Counted from the first letter of the stretch, positions 34,856 through 44,066 are shown. The stretch: DNA of 64,000 nt from JAJXWB01 sp046349215 (GCA_046349215.1 JAXMCV010000001.1:620001-684000); one strand, 5' to 3'. Notes: generated by a model not told the origin, from the sequence alone. A program made the numbers and translations.

Positions 34856-36757
34856 TCACGCCCCGACGCTGACCCGCACGCTCTGCCCCTCCTCGGCGGC
34901 GGCGCGGCGCAGTTTCTCCTGCGCGTCGTCGACCTCGCGCTGGCGGTTCCACATGCCGGCATAGACGCCGCCAGCGGCGAGAAGTTCTTCGTGCCGGCCG
35001 CGCTCGACGATGCGCCCCTGGTCGAGCACGATGATCTCGTCGGCATTGACGACGGTCGAGAGGCGATGCGCAATGACCAGCGACGTGCGGCCTCGCGAGA
35101 CGCGTTCGAGGGCCGCCTGGATTTCGCGCTCCGTGAAACTGTCGAGCGCAGATGTCGCCTCGTCGAGGATGAGGATGGGCGGGCCTTTCAGCATCGTACG
35201 GGCGATGGCGACGCGTTGCTTTTCGCCGCCGGAAAGCTTGAGACCGCGCTCGCCGACCTGCGCCTCGTAACCGCCCGGCACGATGCCGATGAATGGTTCG
35301 ATCTGCGCATCTCCGGCCGCCTGACGGATCTCGTCCTTGCCCGCTTCCCAGCGGCCGTAGCGGATGTTGTAGCCGATCGAATCGTTGAAGAGGACGGTGT
35401 CCTGCGGGACGATGCCGATGGCGCGGCGCAGGGATTCCTGGGTCACGCCAGCGATGTCCTGGCCATCGATCATGATGCGGCCGCGCTGCGGTTCGTAGAA
35501 GCGGAACAGCAGGCGCGAGATCGTCGACTTTCCGGCGCCCGAGGGCCCGACGATGGCGATCGTGCGGCCGGCCGGAACCTCGAAGTCGACGCCCTTCAGG
35601 ATTTCGCGCGCAGGATCGTAGTGGAAGAAGACGTTCTCGAAGCGGACCGTTCCATCCTTGACCACCAGCGGCATGGCGCCGGGCCGGTCCCTGATCTCGG
35701 CCTTCTGCTCCAGGATGTCGAACATGGCCTCGATGTCGATCACCGCCTGCTTCACCTCGCGGTAGAACATGCCCATGAAGTTCAGCGGCTGATAGAGCTG
35801 GATCATCATCGCGTTGATGAGGACGAAATCGCCGATCGTGTTGCGGCCTTCGCGTATGCCGGCGACGCACATCCACATGACGGCAGTCAGCCCTACGGTG
35901 AAGATCGCCGCCTGCCCGGCGTTGAGAACGGCGAGCGACGTATAGCTTGCGACGCTGTTCTTCTCATAGCGCGCCATGGATTTGTCGTAGCGTTCCGCCT
36001 CGCGCGCCTCGGCGTTGAAATATTTGACGGTCTCGTAGTTGAGCAGGCTGTCGATGGCCTTGGTGTTGGCGTCGTTGTCGCTGTCGTTCATGGAGCGACG
36101 GATCCCGATCCGCCAGTTCGTCGCGATCGTCGTGAACACCATGTACACGACGATCATCAGCGTCGTGGCCAGGGCGTAACGCCAGTCGAACTGCACGAAG
36201 AACACGACGAGGATCAGCGCGAATTCGAGGATGGTCGGGACGCCGGTCAGCGTGATCATGCGCACCATCGTCTCGATGGCGTTGCGGCCGCGCTCCAGCA
36301 CGCGGGTGAGGGCGCCCGTCTTGCGCTCCAGGTGGAAGCGCAGCGACAATTCGTGCATGTGCACGAACACGTCGTTGGCGAGGCGGCGAACGGCGTTCAT
36401 CGCGACCGCCGCGAACAGGGCGTCGCGCGCCTGTGTCAGTCCTGCCATGCCGGTGCGCAGCAAGCCGTACAGAATCGTCAAGGCCACCGGGCCGGCGAGC
36501 GCGTCCGGCCAGTCGGACAGCCCCCTGGCGTCGCCGGCAAGCGAATCCGTGGCCCATTTGAAGGAATAGGGAACGGCCAGCGTCACCAGCTTGGCCGCCA
36601 CCAGCAGCACGAAAGCCAGTGCGATGCGCAATTTCAGGTCGGTGCGGTCCGATGGCCAGATGTAGGGCCATAGCCGGCGGCCCGTCGACAGGAGGTCGGC
36701 TTCCGGCTCCGGACGCGCCCCGGGCGCCGCCTGTGGGGCCGACGAAAGGTGTCTCAT
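34856..36757 (-). CDS. Atm1/ABCB7-type ABC exporter (fused permease-ATPase)
   Basis: This 633-residue half-transporter has an ABC membrane domain (about residues 40-340) that matches the Atm1/HMT1 group. An example is NDSDNDANTKAIDSLLNYE, a stretch conserved in mitochondrial Atm1 and bacterial relatives, followed by YFNAEAREAERYD. The ATPase domain has Walker A GPSGAGKST, signature LSGGEKQR and Walker B ILILDEATSALD. Known relatives export glutathione conjugates or sulfur-containing precursors and give metal tolerance. It is probably transcribed ahead of psd. Confidence 0.93.
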   Translation of the reverse strand: MRHLSSAPQAAPGARPEPEADLLSTGRRLWPYIWPSDRTDLKLRIALAFVLLVAAKLVTLAVPYSFKWATDSLAGDARGLSDWPDALAGPVALTILYGLLRTGMAGLTQARDALFAAVAMNAVRRLANDVFVHMHELSLRFHLERKTGALTRVLERGRNAIETMVRMITLTGVPTILEFALILVVFFVQFDWRYALATTLMIVVYMVFTTIATNWRIGIRRSMNDSDNDANTKAIDSLLNYETVKYFNAEAREAERYDKSMARYEKNSVASYTSLAVLNAGQAAIFTVGLTAVMWMCVAGIREGRNTIGDFVLINAMMIQLYQPLNFMGMFYREVKQAVIDIEAMFDILEQKAEIRDRPGAMPLVVKDGTVRFENVFFHYDPAREILKGVDFEVPAGRTIAIVGPSGAGKSTISRLLFRFYEPQRGRIMIDGQDIAGVTQESLRRAIGIVPQDTVLFNDSIGYNIRYGRWEAGKDEIRQAAGDAQIEPFIGIVPGGYEAQVGERGLKLSGGEKQRVAIARTMLKGPPILILDEATSALDSFTEREIQAALERVSRGRTSLVIAHRLSTVVNADEIIVLDQGRIVERGRHEELLAAGGVYAGMWNRQREVDDAQEKLRRAAAEEGQSVRVSVGA

Positions 36758-36914
36758 CTCGATTCCTGCGGAAATTTCAGGGACATATAATCACGCGGGC
36801 TCTGGATTGCATGTTTTCGCGCCACGACCATGCCTTTGCAGCATTGACGAGGGGCCACATATAGGGAAAAAGGCGCGTCCGCGCCAAAGCGCCTTATCCC
36901 CCGGGGACCCGATC

Positions 36915-37286
36915 ATGGTTCGAGCCGCCCTCGCGACTGCGGCGTTGTTCTTGCTGACGTCTATGGCGTTCGCGGCCGATCCCTACGGCGTCTGGCGGCG
37001 TCCCGAGGACGGCACGACCTTCAACTTCTTCCGGTGTGGTTCCGGCCTCTGCGTGAAGGTGAAGGGCGTAACCGATCCGGCCGACAGGAAGTTCATCGGC
37101 TCGATGGTCTTTTCCGGCGCGCAGAAGGCCGGCCCCAACATCTGGCAAGGGCAGGTCAAGAACCTCGACGACGGCCAGATGTACATGGGCAAGATCACGC
37201 TCAACGGATCCAATTCGATCACGCTCGACGGATGCGTGATGGGCGGCGCGATCTGCAAGGGCGAGACCTGGACGCGCGTGCAGTGA
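36915..37286 (+). CDS. DUF2147-family secreted protein
   Basis: This 123-residue protein has a signal peptide (MVRAALATAALFLLTSMAFA). A DUF2147 beta domain follows, with PYGVWRRPEDG at the start and MYMGKITLNGSNSITLDGCV plus GAICKGETWTRV at the end. Proteins of this family are exported and of unknown role. The stop overlaps the GTG start of the LOG gene as GTGA, so the two are coupled. Confidence 0.9.
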   Translation: MVRAALATAALFLLTSMAFAADPYGVWRRPEDGTTFNFFRCGSGLCVKVKGVTDPADRKFIGSMVFSGAQKAGPNIWQGQVKNLDDGQMYMGKITLNGSNSITLDGCVMGGAICKGETWTRVQ

Positions 37287-37903
37287 CCCGTAACGCGCCA
37301 AGCGACGGCGCCTCGAAGAACATCTGCGTCTATAGCGGCTCGGCCAACGGCGTGGACCCCGTCTTCGCCGCAGCGGCGGAAGAACTCGGCCGCCGCATCG
37401 GGGCGGGAGGCCACGGCCTCGTCTATGGCGGCGGCGACAACGGCCTGATGGGCGTGGTCGCCCGCGCGACGCTAGCCGCCGGCGGCCGCGTCACCGGCAT
37501 CATCCCGGATTTTCTGAAGAAGCGCGAAAACCCGCTGGCCGAGGCGCAGGAACTGGTCGTCGTCGAGGACATGCACACGCGCAAGCGCACGATGTTCGAC
37601 CGCGCCGACGCTTTCGTCGCGCTGCCGGGCGGCGTCGGCACCCTGGAGGAACTCGTCGAGCAATTGACCTGGGTGCAACTCGGCCGCCATACCAAGCCCG
37701 TTGTCATCGCGGACATCGGCGGCTTCTGGCGCCCGCTCCTGTCCCTTTTCGCGCATATGCGCAATTCCGGATTTATCCGGCCGGAGTTCGAGTTGCGCTA
37801 TCTCGTCGCCGAGCGGGTCGAGGACGTCCTGCCGATGATCTCGTCGGCGCTGGCTCGCCAGACGCCTGCCGGCAAGGTCGAGACGATCGACCCGCGGCTC
37901 TGA
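37283..37903 (+). CDS. LOG-family protein (TIGR00730), short form
   Basis: This 206-residue protein has the nucleotide-binding GLVYGGGDNGLMGVVA and the signature LPGGVGTLEELVEQLTW, preceded by MHTRKRTMF. Characterised members release adenine-type bases from nucleoside monophosphates. The GTG start at 37283 overlaps the DUF2147 stop; the 12 residues after it precede the conserved ICVYSGS strand. This is the second LOG protein in the window and closer to the plant enzyme in length than the one at 15275. Confidence 0.92.
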   Translation: MTRNAPSDGASKNICVYSGSANGVDPVFAAAAEELGRRIGAGGHGLVYGGGDNGLMGVVARATLAAGGRVTGIIPDFLKKRENPLAEAQELVVVEDMHTRKRTMFDRADAFVALPGGVGTLEELVEQLTWVQLGRHTKPVVIADIGGFWRPLLSLFAHMRNSGFIRPEFELRYLVAERVEDVLPMISSALARQTPAGKVETIDPRL

Positions 37904-37910
37904 ACCGCGA

Positions 37911-38678
37911 TCAATCCAGTTCCTGGACGCCGCCGCCGCTCACCGTCAGGACCTGCCCGCTGATCCAGGCGGCAGCCCGCGAACAGAGAAACAGCGCCGC
38001 ATTGGCGATGTCGCGCGGCTCGCCGAGACGGCCGAGCGGCGTGCGGGCGAGCATCGCAGCCTCGATCTGCGGCGTCAGCACGGATGCGAGCGCCCGCGTG
38101 CGGATTGCGCCCGGCGCAATAGCGTTTACCCGTATGTTTTTCGGCCCGAGGTCGAAGGCGATGTTGCGGGTAAGATGGTTCACCGCCGCCTTCGACGATC
38201 CGTAGGACGCCATGCGCGGCGCCGTATTCTCGCCAGCCATGGAAGACACGTTCAGGATCGCGCCGCGACCGGCCCGCTCCATGTGCGGGACCGCGAGCTG
38301 GGTCAGACGGAACAGGGCGTGGACGTTCAGTTCGTAAGCCCAGCGAAAATCGGTCATCGACATGTCGAATGGTTTCGGCCCGCCGCCGCCGGCATTGTTC
38401 ACCAGGATCGTGAGACCGCCGAACGCCGAACGCGCGGCGTCGACGGCAGCCTCACGCGAGGTCTCGTCCGTGACGTCGCAGGGCCGTCCGACGGCGACGC
38501 CGCCCGCCGCCACGATCTCGGCGGCGACCCGAGCCGCGGCGGCCTCGTCGCGATCCGTGACGAGCACGCGCGCGCCCGCATCCGCAAAGCACCGGGATAT
38601 GGCTTCTCCAATGCCGGCGCCGGCGCCGGTGACGAGGCAGATGTCGCCGTCGAGGCGGAACGAGGCGGCGTCATACAT
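37911..38678 (-). CDS. SDR-family oxidoreductase
   Basis: This 255-residue protein has the classical SDR cofactor motif TGAGAGIGEAI, then NNAG at about residue 92. The catalytic Ser is in NVSSMAG and the YxxxK pair in YGSSKAAVNHL. The C-terminal GQVLTVSGGG is also typical. It resembles 7-alpha-hydroxysteroid dehydrogenase and FabG-like members, but the substrate is unknown. Convergent with the LOG gene. Confidence 0.92.
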   Translation of the reverse strand: MYDAASFRLDGDICLVTGAGAGIGEAISRCFADAGARVLVTDRDEAAAARVAAEIVAAGGVAVGRPCDVTDETSREAAVDAARSAFGGLTILVNNAGGGGPKPFDMSMTDFRWAYELNVHALFRLTQLAVPHMERAGRGAILNVSSMAGENTAPRMASYGSSKAAVNHLTRNIAFDLGPKNIRVNAIAPGAIRTRALASVLTPQIEAAMLARTPLGRLGEPRDIANAALFLCSRAAAWISGQVLTVSGGGVQELD

Positions 38679-38803
38679 GCGAAAACTCCCCTACCCGCAA
38701 TGGTTTACCGCAAACGAAGCCATTCGTGGAGAGGGCGGTTCAGCCCCGGTTCAGCTTTCGGACCGCAGAGTCTTGGCCGTGTGAAGCCTGATCGGGTGAT
38801 CTC

Positions 38804-39082
38804 TTGTCTATTTCGGATTTCGAACGTCTGCTTGCCGCCGCCCTGCCAGCCCGGGGGCCACTGGCGATCACGCTGACCGACTGTCCGGCCGGCGAGGATC
38901 TCATGGAATTCATCGATCGGGCCATGCTCGCCGGCGAAAGCCACGGCGCGCCGCTCGTGGAGGTCCACGCGCCCCTCGCCCTCTACGCCTTCATGCAGGA
39001 TTCGTGGCGTCACGCACGGATCGCCGACAGCGAGTGCGTCGTGCGTCTGTTGTTCGACGCGCCGCTCGACGCCGCCGCCTGA
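38804..39082 (+). CDS. Small uncharacterised protein, 92 aa
   Basis: A TTG-initiated frame encodes an acidic, soluble 92-residue protein (MSISDFERLLAAALPARGPLAITLTD..., ending LLFDAPLDAAA). There is no signal or membrane segment. The start codon and ribosome site (GGTGA) are weak. It ends exactly next to the convergent citramalate synthase gene. Composition is normal for the region; no family recognised. Confidence 0.45.
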   Translation: MSISDFERLLAAALPARGPLAITLTDCPAGEDLMEFIDRAMLAGESHGAPLVEVHAPLALYAFMQDSWRHARIADSECVVRLLFDAPLDAAA

Positions 39083-40675
39083 TTATTTCGCGCCAGAGAC
39101 CATCAGTTTGTAGTTGATGGAATCGACGAGCGCCTGGAACGAAGCGTCGATCACGTTCGCCGACACGCCGACCGTCGACCAGCGCTCGCCGTCCTTGTCA
39201 GCGCATTCGATCAGCACGCGCGTGACGGCGTCGGTGCCGCCCTGGAAGACGCGAACGCGATAGTCGACCAGTTCGACATCCTCGATGAATTTCTGGAACC
39301 GGCCGAGATCCTTGCGGAGCGCGAGATCGAGCGCGTTGACCGGGCCGTTGCCTTCGGCGGCCGAGATCAGCGTCTCGCCGTCGACGCGCACCTTGACGAT
39401 CGCCTCCGAGGCGCTGACGAGATTGCCGACGGCATTGTAGCGACGCTCGACATTCACGCTGAAACGTTCGACGTCGAAATAATCCGGCAATTGGCCCAGC
39501 ACGCGCTTGGCGAGCAGGAGGAAGGACGCGTCCGCGCCTTCGTAGGCGTAGCCCTGCGCTTCCTTCTCCTTCACTTCATCCAGAAGCCGCGACAGACGCG
39601 GATCGTTCTTGTCGATGGAAATGCCGAGCCGCTCCAGCTCCGACAGTATGTTCGACTTGCCGGCCTGGTCGGAGACGAGGACCTTGCGCTTATTGCCGAC
39701 CGATTCCGGTTCGACATGCTCGTAGGTGCGCGGGTCCTTCAGCACAGCGGATGCGTGAATGCCGGCCTTGGTGGCGAAGGCGCTCGACCCGACATAGGGC
39801 GCATGACGGTTGGGGGCGCGGTTGAGCAATTCGTCGAAGGCGTGGCTCACCTTGGTCAAGGCGCCGAGTTTCTCGCGGGTGACGCCGATCTCGAATTTCT
39901 CGGCAAGTTCCGGCTTCAGCAGCAGCGTCGGGATGAGCGATACGAGATTGGCGTTGCCGCAGCGTTCGCCGAGACCGTTGAGCGTGCCCTGGATCTGCCT
40001 TGCGCCGGCGCGCACGGCGGCCAGCGAATTGGCGACAGCGTTCTCCGTGTCGTTGTGCGCGTGAATGCCGACATGATCGCCGGGGATGCGCTTGACCACT
40101 TCGCCGACAATTCTCTCGATCTCGTGCGGCAACGTGCCCCCGTTGGTGTCGCACAGCACGACCCAGCGGGCGCCGGCCTTGTAGGCGGCTTCAGCGCATG
40201 CCAGCGCATAGTCGGGATTTGCCTTGTAGCCGTCGAAGAAATGTTCGCAATCGACGATCGCCTCGCGGCCCTTGCCGACCGCATAAGAGACCGAATCCGT
40301 GATGCCCTCGAGATTGTCCTCGAGCGAGCATTCGAGCGCGACGCGAACCTGGTAGTCCCAGGACTTGGCCACATAGGTGATCGTATCCGCGTCGGCCGCG
40401 ATCAGGCCGGCGACGCCCGGATCGTTGGCGGCGGAGCGCCCGGCGCGCTTGGTCATGCCGAAGGCGGCGAACTTCGCCTTCACTTTCGGCCGTTTCGAGA
40501 AGAACTCGGTGTCGAGCGGATTGGCGCCGGGATAGCCGCCCTCGATGTAATCCATGCCGAGATCGTCGAGCATCCTCGCGATCGATCTCTTGTCGTCGAG
40601 GGAGAAATCGACGCCGGTTGTCTGCGCGCCGTCGCGCAGGGTCGTGTCGAACAGGCTCAGTCTTTCGCGCGCCAT
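39083..40675 (-). CDS. cimA: Citramalate synthase
   Basis: This 530-residue protein is a DRE-TIM-type acyltransferase (FDTTLRDGAQTTGVDFS at the N-terminus, HIGIHAHNDT-type motif as VGIHAHNDTENAV). It has the C-terminal LeuA dimer/allosteric domain. Length and the GAQTTGVDFS signature fit citramalate synthase, which condenses acetyl-CoA and pyruvate in the threonine-independent route to isoleucine, rather than isopropylmalate synthase. The start at 40675 overlaps the GNAT stop as ATGA; an upstream in-frame ATG would run into that gene. Confidence 0.92.
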   Translation of the reverse strand: MARERLSLFDTTLRDGAQTTGVDFSLDDKRSIARMLDDLGMDYIEGGYPGANPLDTEFFSKRPKVKAKFAAFGMTKRAGRSAANDPGVAGLIAADADTITYVAKSWDYQVRVALECSLEDNLEGITDSVSYAVGKGREAIVDCEHFFDGYKANPDYALACAEAAYKAGARWVVLCDTNGGTLPHEIERIVGEVVKRIPGDHVGIHAHNDTENAVANSLAAVRAGARQIQGTLNGLGERCGNANLVSLIPTLLLKPELAEKFEIGVTREKLGALTKVSHAFDELLNRAPNRHAPYVGSSAFATKAGIHASAVLKDPRTYEHVEPESVGNKRKVLVSDQAGKSNILSELERLGISIDKNDPRLSRLLDEVKEKEAQGYAYEGADASFLLLAKRVLGQLPDYFDVERFSVNVERRYNAVGNLVSASEAIVKVRVDGETLISAAEGNGPVNALDLALRKDLGRFQKFIEDVELVDYRVRVFQGGTDAVTRVLIECADKDGERWSTVGVSANVIDASFQALVDSINYKLMVSGAK

Positions 40676-41178
40676 CAGTGCGTCGCTCCGGGTTTGCCGG
40701 CAGACTTTGTCTGGCCGAGCGTTTTCTTCATCGTGGTGTTGGCGAGCCATTCGCCGGCGCGCATGATCGTGTTGCGGCTCTGCGGCTCGTAACCGCGGCG
40801 CGCAAAGAAATCGCGGGCGCTGTCGCTGGCGTCGGTCTCCATCCTGTCGGCGCCGCGCGCGGCGGCGAGCTTTTCCAGCGCGTCGATCAGCGTCGTCGCC
40901 ACGCCTTCGCGCGCGTGCTCGGGATCGACGTAGAGCATGTCGATCCTGCCGTCGGCGAAAGACGCAAAGCCTGCCAACGCGCCGTCATGCAGCGCGACGA
41001 GCGTGAGGGCCTTGGCGAGCTTCTCGGCAAAAGTAGCGAGATCGTCGGCGGCGGACGCCCAGGCCGCGCGCTGGTCGTCTGTGTAATCGTCCTCGGCCAG
41101 AATCTCGACGCTGTCTCGAAACAGGCGCGCCAGCGCCGGCGCATCGGAGGGCAGGAAGGGGCGAAGGGAGATGGTCAT
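40675..41178 (-). CDS. GNAT-family N-acetyltransferase
   Basis: This 167-residue protein starts MTISLRPFLPSDAPALARLFRDSV. The acetyl-CoA-binding strand and loop are seen in MLYVDPEHAREGVATTLIDAL. The C-terminal half has DASDSARDFFARRGYE. The basic tail (NTTMKKTLGQTKSAGK) is unusual. The gene is coupled to citramalate synthase by a 4-base overlap. A functional link is not obvious. Confidence 0.88.
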   Translation of the reverse strand: MTISLRPFLPSDAPALARLFRDSVEILAEDDYTDDQRAAWASAADDLATFAEKLAKALTLVALHDGALAGFASFADGRIDMLYVDPEHAREGVATTLIDALEKLAAARGADRMETDASDSARDFFARRGYEPQSRNTIMRAGEWLANTTMKKTLGQTKSAGKPGATH

Positions 41179-41222
41179 GGGGCGGCCTCCGCCGCGGCCG
41201 GGATCGCCACTCGCCTCTCCGC

Positions 41223-41353
41223 TGTCATGCCCGGCCTTGTGCCGGGCATCCACGTCGACGTGCGCAGCGACCGAACTGGAAAGAGCGCCGACCAGTCCGA
41301 AACGACCATTGCATCGACCCGACGTGGATGGCCGGGACAAGCCCGGCCATGAA
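41223..41353. repeat. Intergenic palindromic repeat, alphaproteobacterial type
   Basis: The spacer between the GNAT gene and cysS holds two hairpin-forming units facing each other: TGTCATGCCCGGCCTTGTGC at the left and GGCCGGGACAAGCCCGGCCA at the right. The outer parts are mutually complementary (ATCCACGTCG against CGACGTGGAT). Elements of this form, usually written up as REP-like or RPE-type palindromes, are common between genes in Bradyrhizobium and relatives. It is the only copy found in the window. Confidence 0.8.
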
Positions 41354-41362
41354 GAGGGCGGC

Positions 41363-42721
41363 TCACCGCTTCACCTCCCAGGTCGTCGTACCGTCCTTGT
41401 TGTCTTTCAGCACGATTCCCAGCCTCGCCAGTTCGTCGCGGATGCGGTCGGATTCGGCCCAGTTCTTCGCCTTGCGGGCGTCGAGGCGCGCGGCGATCAG
41501 CGCTTCCACCTTTGCGGCAAGCCCCGCGTCGACAGGCGCCGCCTTCGGCGCGAATGACGACGGATCGATGCCGACGAGATCTAGACTGGCGCGCAGGGCC
41601 GCTGGATCGGATTTGCGCAACGCGTGAAGATGCGCCTCGCCGCGCGCGAAATTGAGATCGTCGGCCAGAGCCTCGATAAATTCGGCGCTCGGCGCCGAAG
41701 CTGCGACGCCATCGGTCGCCCTTGCCCAGTCCTCCAGTATCTTCTCGGCTTCTTCCAGTCCGCGCACGGAAAAGTCGATGGGCTGGCGATAATGCGTCTT
41801 CAGCATGGCGAGGCGCAGCACCTCTCCCGGCCATGTGCGGCCGCCGAATTTCTCCGTGTGCAGCAATTCGTTGATCGTGACGAAATTGCCGAGGCTTTTC
41901 GACATCTTCTCGCCCTCGACCTGCAGGAAGCCGTTGTGCATCCAGACGTTCGCCATGACGGGCGCATCGAAGCAGCAACGGCTCTGGGCGATCTCGTTCT
42001 CGTGATGGGGAAACACGAGGTCGATGCCGCCGCCGTGTATGTCGAAGGTTTCGCCCAGATGCTTCCAGCTCATGGCCGAGCATTCGATGTGCCAGCCCGG
42101 CCGCCCCCTGCCCCACGGGCTGTCCCAGCCGGGTTCGCTGTCGCTCGACGGCTTCCACAAAACGAAATCCATGTCGCCCTTCTTGTAGGGCGCGACATCG
42201 ACGCGGGCGCCGGCGATCATGTCGTCGAGCGGACGACGCGAAAGCTTTCCATAGTCCGCCATGGACGGCACGGAGAACAGCACGTGGCCTTCCGCCGCAT
42301 AGGCGTGGCCCGAGGCGATCAGGCGCTCGATGATGGCGATCATCTCGGCGATATGTTCGGTGGCGCGCGGCTGGACGTTCGGCTCGAGGCAGCCGAGCGC
42401 CTTCACGTCGGCCTGGAAGATGCGGTTCGTTTCTTCCGTCAGTTCCCGAATTGTGATTCCGCGCTCGGCAGCGCGCGCGTTGATCTTGTCGTCCACGTCC
42501 GTGATGTTTCGGACGTAGGTAACATGATCGGCGCCGTAGAGATGGCGCAGCAGCCGGAACAATACGTCGAAGACGATGACCGGGCGCGCGTTGCCGATAT
42601 GGGCATAGTCGTAAACCGTCGGCCCGCAGACGTACATGCGGACGTTGCGCGCGTCGATCGGAGCGAAATTTTCCTTGTCGCGCGTGAGCGTATTGTAGAG
42701 GCGAAGCGTCGGGGTCGACAT
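41363..42721 (-). CDS. cysS: Cysteinyl-tRNA synthetase
   Basis: This 452-residue class I synthetase has VCGPTVYDYAHIGNARP with the HIGH-type motif near residue 33 and the KMSKS motif as EKMSKSLGN near residue 270. Zinc-binding residues include the Cys of YVCGPT, a later Cys in HIECSAMSW and His/Glu near HHENEIAQ. It charges tRNA-Cys. The start MSTPTLRLYNTL at 42721 matches the family; 14 extra codons upstream do not. Confidence 0.96.
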   Translation of the reverse strand: MSTPTLRLYNTLTRDKENFAPIDARNVRMYVCGPTVYDYAHIGNARPVIVFDVLFRLLRHLYGADHVTYVRNITDVDDKINARAAERGITIRELTEETNRIFQADVKALGCLEPNVQPRATEHIAEMIAIIERLIASGHAYAAEGHVLFSVPSMADYGKLSRRPLDDMIAGARVDVAPYKKGDMDFVLWKPSSDSEPGWDSPWGRGRPGWHIECSAMSWKHLGETFDIHGGGIDLVFPHHENEIAQSRCCFDAPVMANVWMHNGFLQVEGEKMSKSLGNFVTINELLHTEKFGGRTWPGEVLRLAMLKTHYRQPIDFSVRGLEEAEKILEDWARATDGVAASAPSAEFIEALADDLNFARGEAHLHALRKSDPAALRASLDLVGIDPSSFAPKAAPVDAGLAAKVEALIAARLDARKAKNWAESDRIRDELARLGIVLKDNKDGTTTWEVKR

Positions 42722-42879
42722 CAAAAGATCCTTTGGCCTGGCGGCCGGACCATCTATCGACATGAAGACATGACGGATCCAGCCAGCGAAATAGCTAGCG
42801 GATAATAATGCTCCGGCAGATGCGGGCGGCGGTCGTCATGGGCCGACCATGCGCGCAAGTCGCCTTCGCCGTCAAGACA

Positions 42880-42910
42880 GGCCGGCGCAAGCCCGGCCTT
42901 TTAAGCTTTT
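42880..42910 (+). terminator. Terminator-like hairpin upstream of the gene at 42970
   Basis: AGGCCGG-CGCAA-GCCCGGCCT can pair as a GC-rich stem and is followed by TTTTAAGCTTTT on the plus strand. No annotated plus-strand gene ends before it, so it may end a small RNA or act as an attenuator in a leader. It may also be another palindromic repeat, since CAAGCCCGGCC also occurs in the element at 41223. Confidence 0.45.
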
Positions 42911-42969
42911 CTTCACCCCTCCCGAGCAAGATCGGAGCGTTAATGGACCATTGCGCCACAGGCAGAGTC

Positions 42970-43314
42970 ATGACTTTCGTCGAGTTCGAGCACCGTGTAC
43001 TTCCGCGCATCGTCCTGCCGCTGATCGGCGGGTTGCTGATCATGAGCCTGTTCGGACGCACCGGGGCGCAGGCCGCTGGCCAGAACACCTTCGTCATCAA
43101 CGATACGGATGGCTACGGCATCACCGAATGCCTGACGTCCGGCAAGTCCTGCGGCCGGGTGGTCGCCGACGCCTGGTGCGAGTCGCATGGCCTCGGTCCG
43201 TCGATCGCCTTCGGCCGGGCCGAGGACATCACCGGCTCGACCCGGTCGGGCCATGTCGAGACGGTCGCAACCCAGGTCAAGCCGGGCGCCGTCGTCGTGA
43301 CCTGCGACAATTGA
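42970..43314 (+). CDS. Small exported protein, 114 aa
   Basis: The start at 42970 (MTFVEFEHRVLPRIVLPLIGGLLIMSLFG) gives a signal or anchor segment ending AQAAGQ. A mature part of about 75 residues follows, with four Cys (ECLTSGKSCGRVV, WCESHG, VTCDN). Starts at 42943 or 42808 are possible but add poorly protein-like sequence. I do not recognise the family; the Cys count suggests disulfides in the periplasm. The frame lies downstream of a terminator-like hairpin. Confidence 0.7.
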   Translation: MTFVEFEHRVLPRIVLPLIGGLLIMSLFGRTGAQAAGQNTFVINDTDGYGITECLTSGKSCGRVVADAWCESHGLGPSIAFGRAEDITGSTRSGHVETVATQVKPGAVVVTCDN

Positions 43315-43340
43315 AACCGCAAGTCCTTAAGCCCTTACGC

Positions 43341-43874
43341 TCAGCCCTTCACGAAATCCCCGCATTTCGCCAGCGGTTCGGCGCTCGCGCCCCAAGGCTG
43401 GATCGGCACGGCTGACGTCGAGTTCTTCGGCGACCCCTCGATCAGCTTGTCCGAATAGACCATGTAGACGAGCACGTTCCGTTTCGCGTCGCAGCCGCGC
43501 ACGATCTGCATGCGCTTGAACAGCAGCGACCGGCGCTCGCTGAACACCACGTCGCCCTGCGCGAATTTCTCACGGATCTTCACCGGCCCGTACTGGCGGC
43601 AGGCGATCGAGACATCGGACAATTCCTCGGCGACCCCGACCATGCCGGCGACGCCGCCCTTTTCCGGCACCGTATAGTCGCACACCACGTTCTCCACGAG
43701 TGGGTCGTCGATGGCGTAGGTCGCGAGTTTATCGTTTGGTGTCAATAACTTGAATGTCGTCGACTTCCGGAAGATCAGGTCCGGGCCGTCATCGGCGCGC
43801 GCTGCGCCGGCAAGAACGATCCCGAGGCCGAACGAAACGCCAAGGGCGATCAGGGCGGATTTGGCGGTGGGCAT
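43341..43874 (-). CDS. creA: CreA-family periplasmic protein
   Basis: This 177-residue protein has a signal peptide (MPTAKSALIALGVSFGLGIVLAGAARA) and the CreA domain, with a mid-region DPLVENVVCDYTVPEKGG and SIACRQYGPVKI. The end RGCDAKRNVLVYMVYSDKLIEGSPKN is also characteristic. CreA is widespread and exported; its role is unknown. It is convergent with the gene at 42970. Confidence 0.93.
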   Translation of the reverse strand: MPTAKSALIALGVSFGLGIVLAGAARADDGPDLIFRKSTTFKLLTPNDKLATYAIDDPLVENVVCDYTVPEKGGVAGMVGVAEELSDVSIACRQYGPVKIREKFAQGDVVFSERRSLLFKRMQIVRGCDAKRNVLVYMVYSDKLIEGSPKNSTSAVPIQPWGASAEPLAKCGDFVKG

Positions 43875-44066
43875 CGGACTCTCCAGCTTTGCGCAGGCGT
43901 CATATGGCGACGATTTCGGCGTTGCGAAAGAGGCGGTGAACGCTCTCGCCCGGAAGCCATGCGGGCGCAGCGGCTTGCGCGAGGCGCCGCCCGACCTTAG
44001 GCCTGAAGGCGCCACAATCGCAGCCGACAAGGATTCGCGCGGCGTGCGTCGCTGGAACGGATCGCA

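Noticed and set aside
41223..41353. Possible CRISPR-like unit because of the repeated CCGGGC/GCCCGG blocks
   Set aside because: The two units are inverted, not direct repeats, and there is no spacer series.
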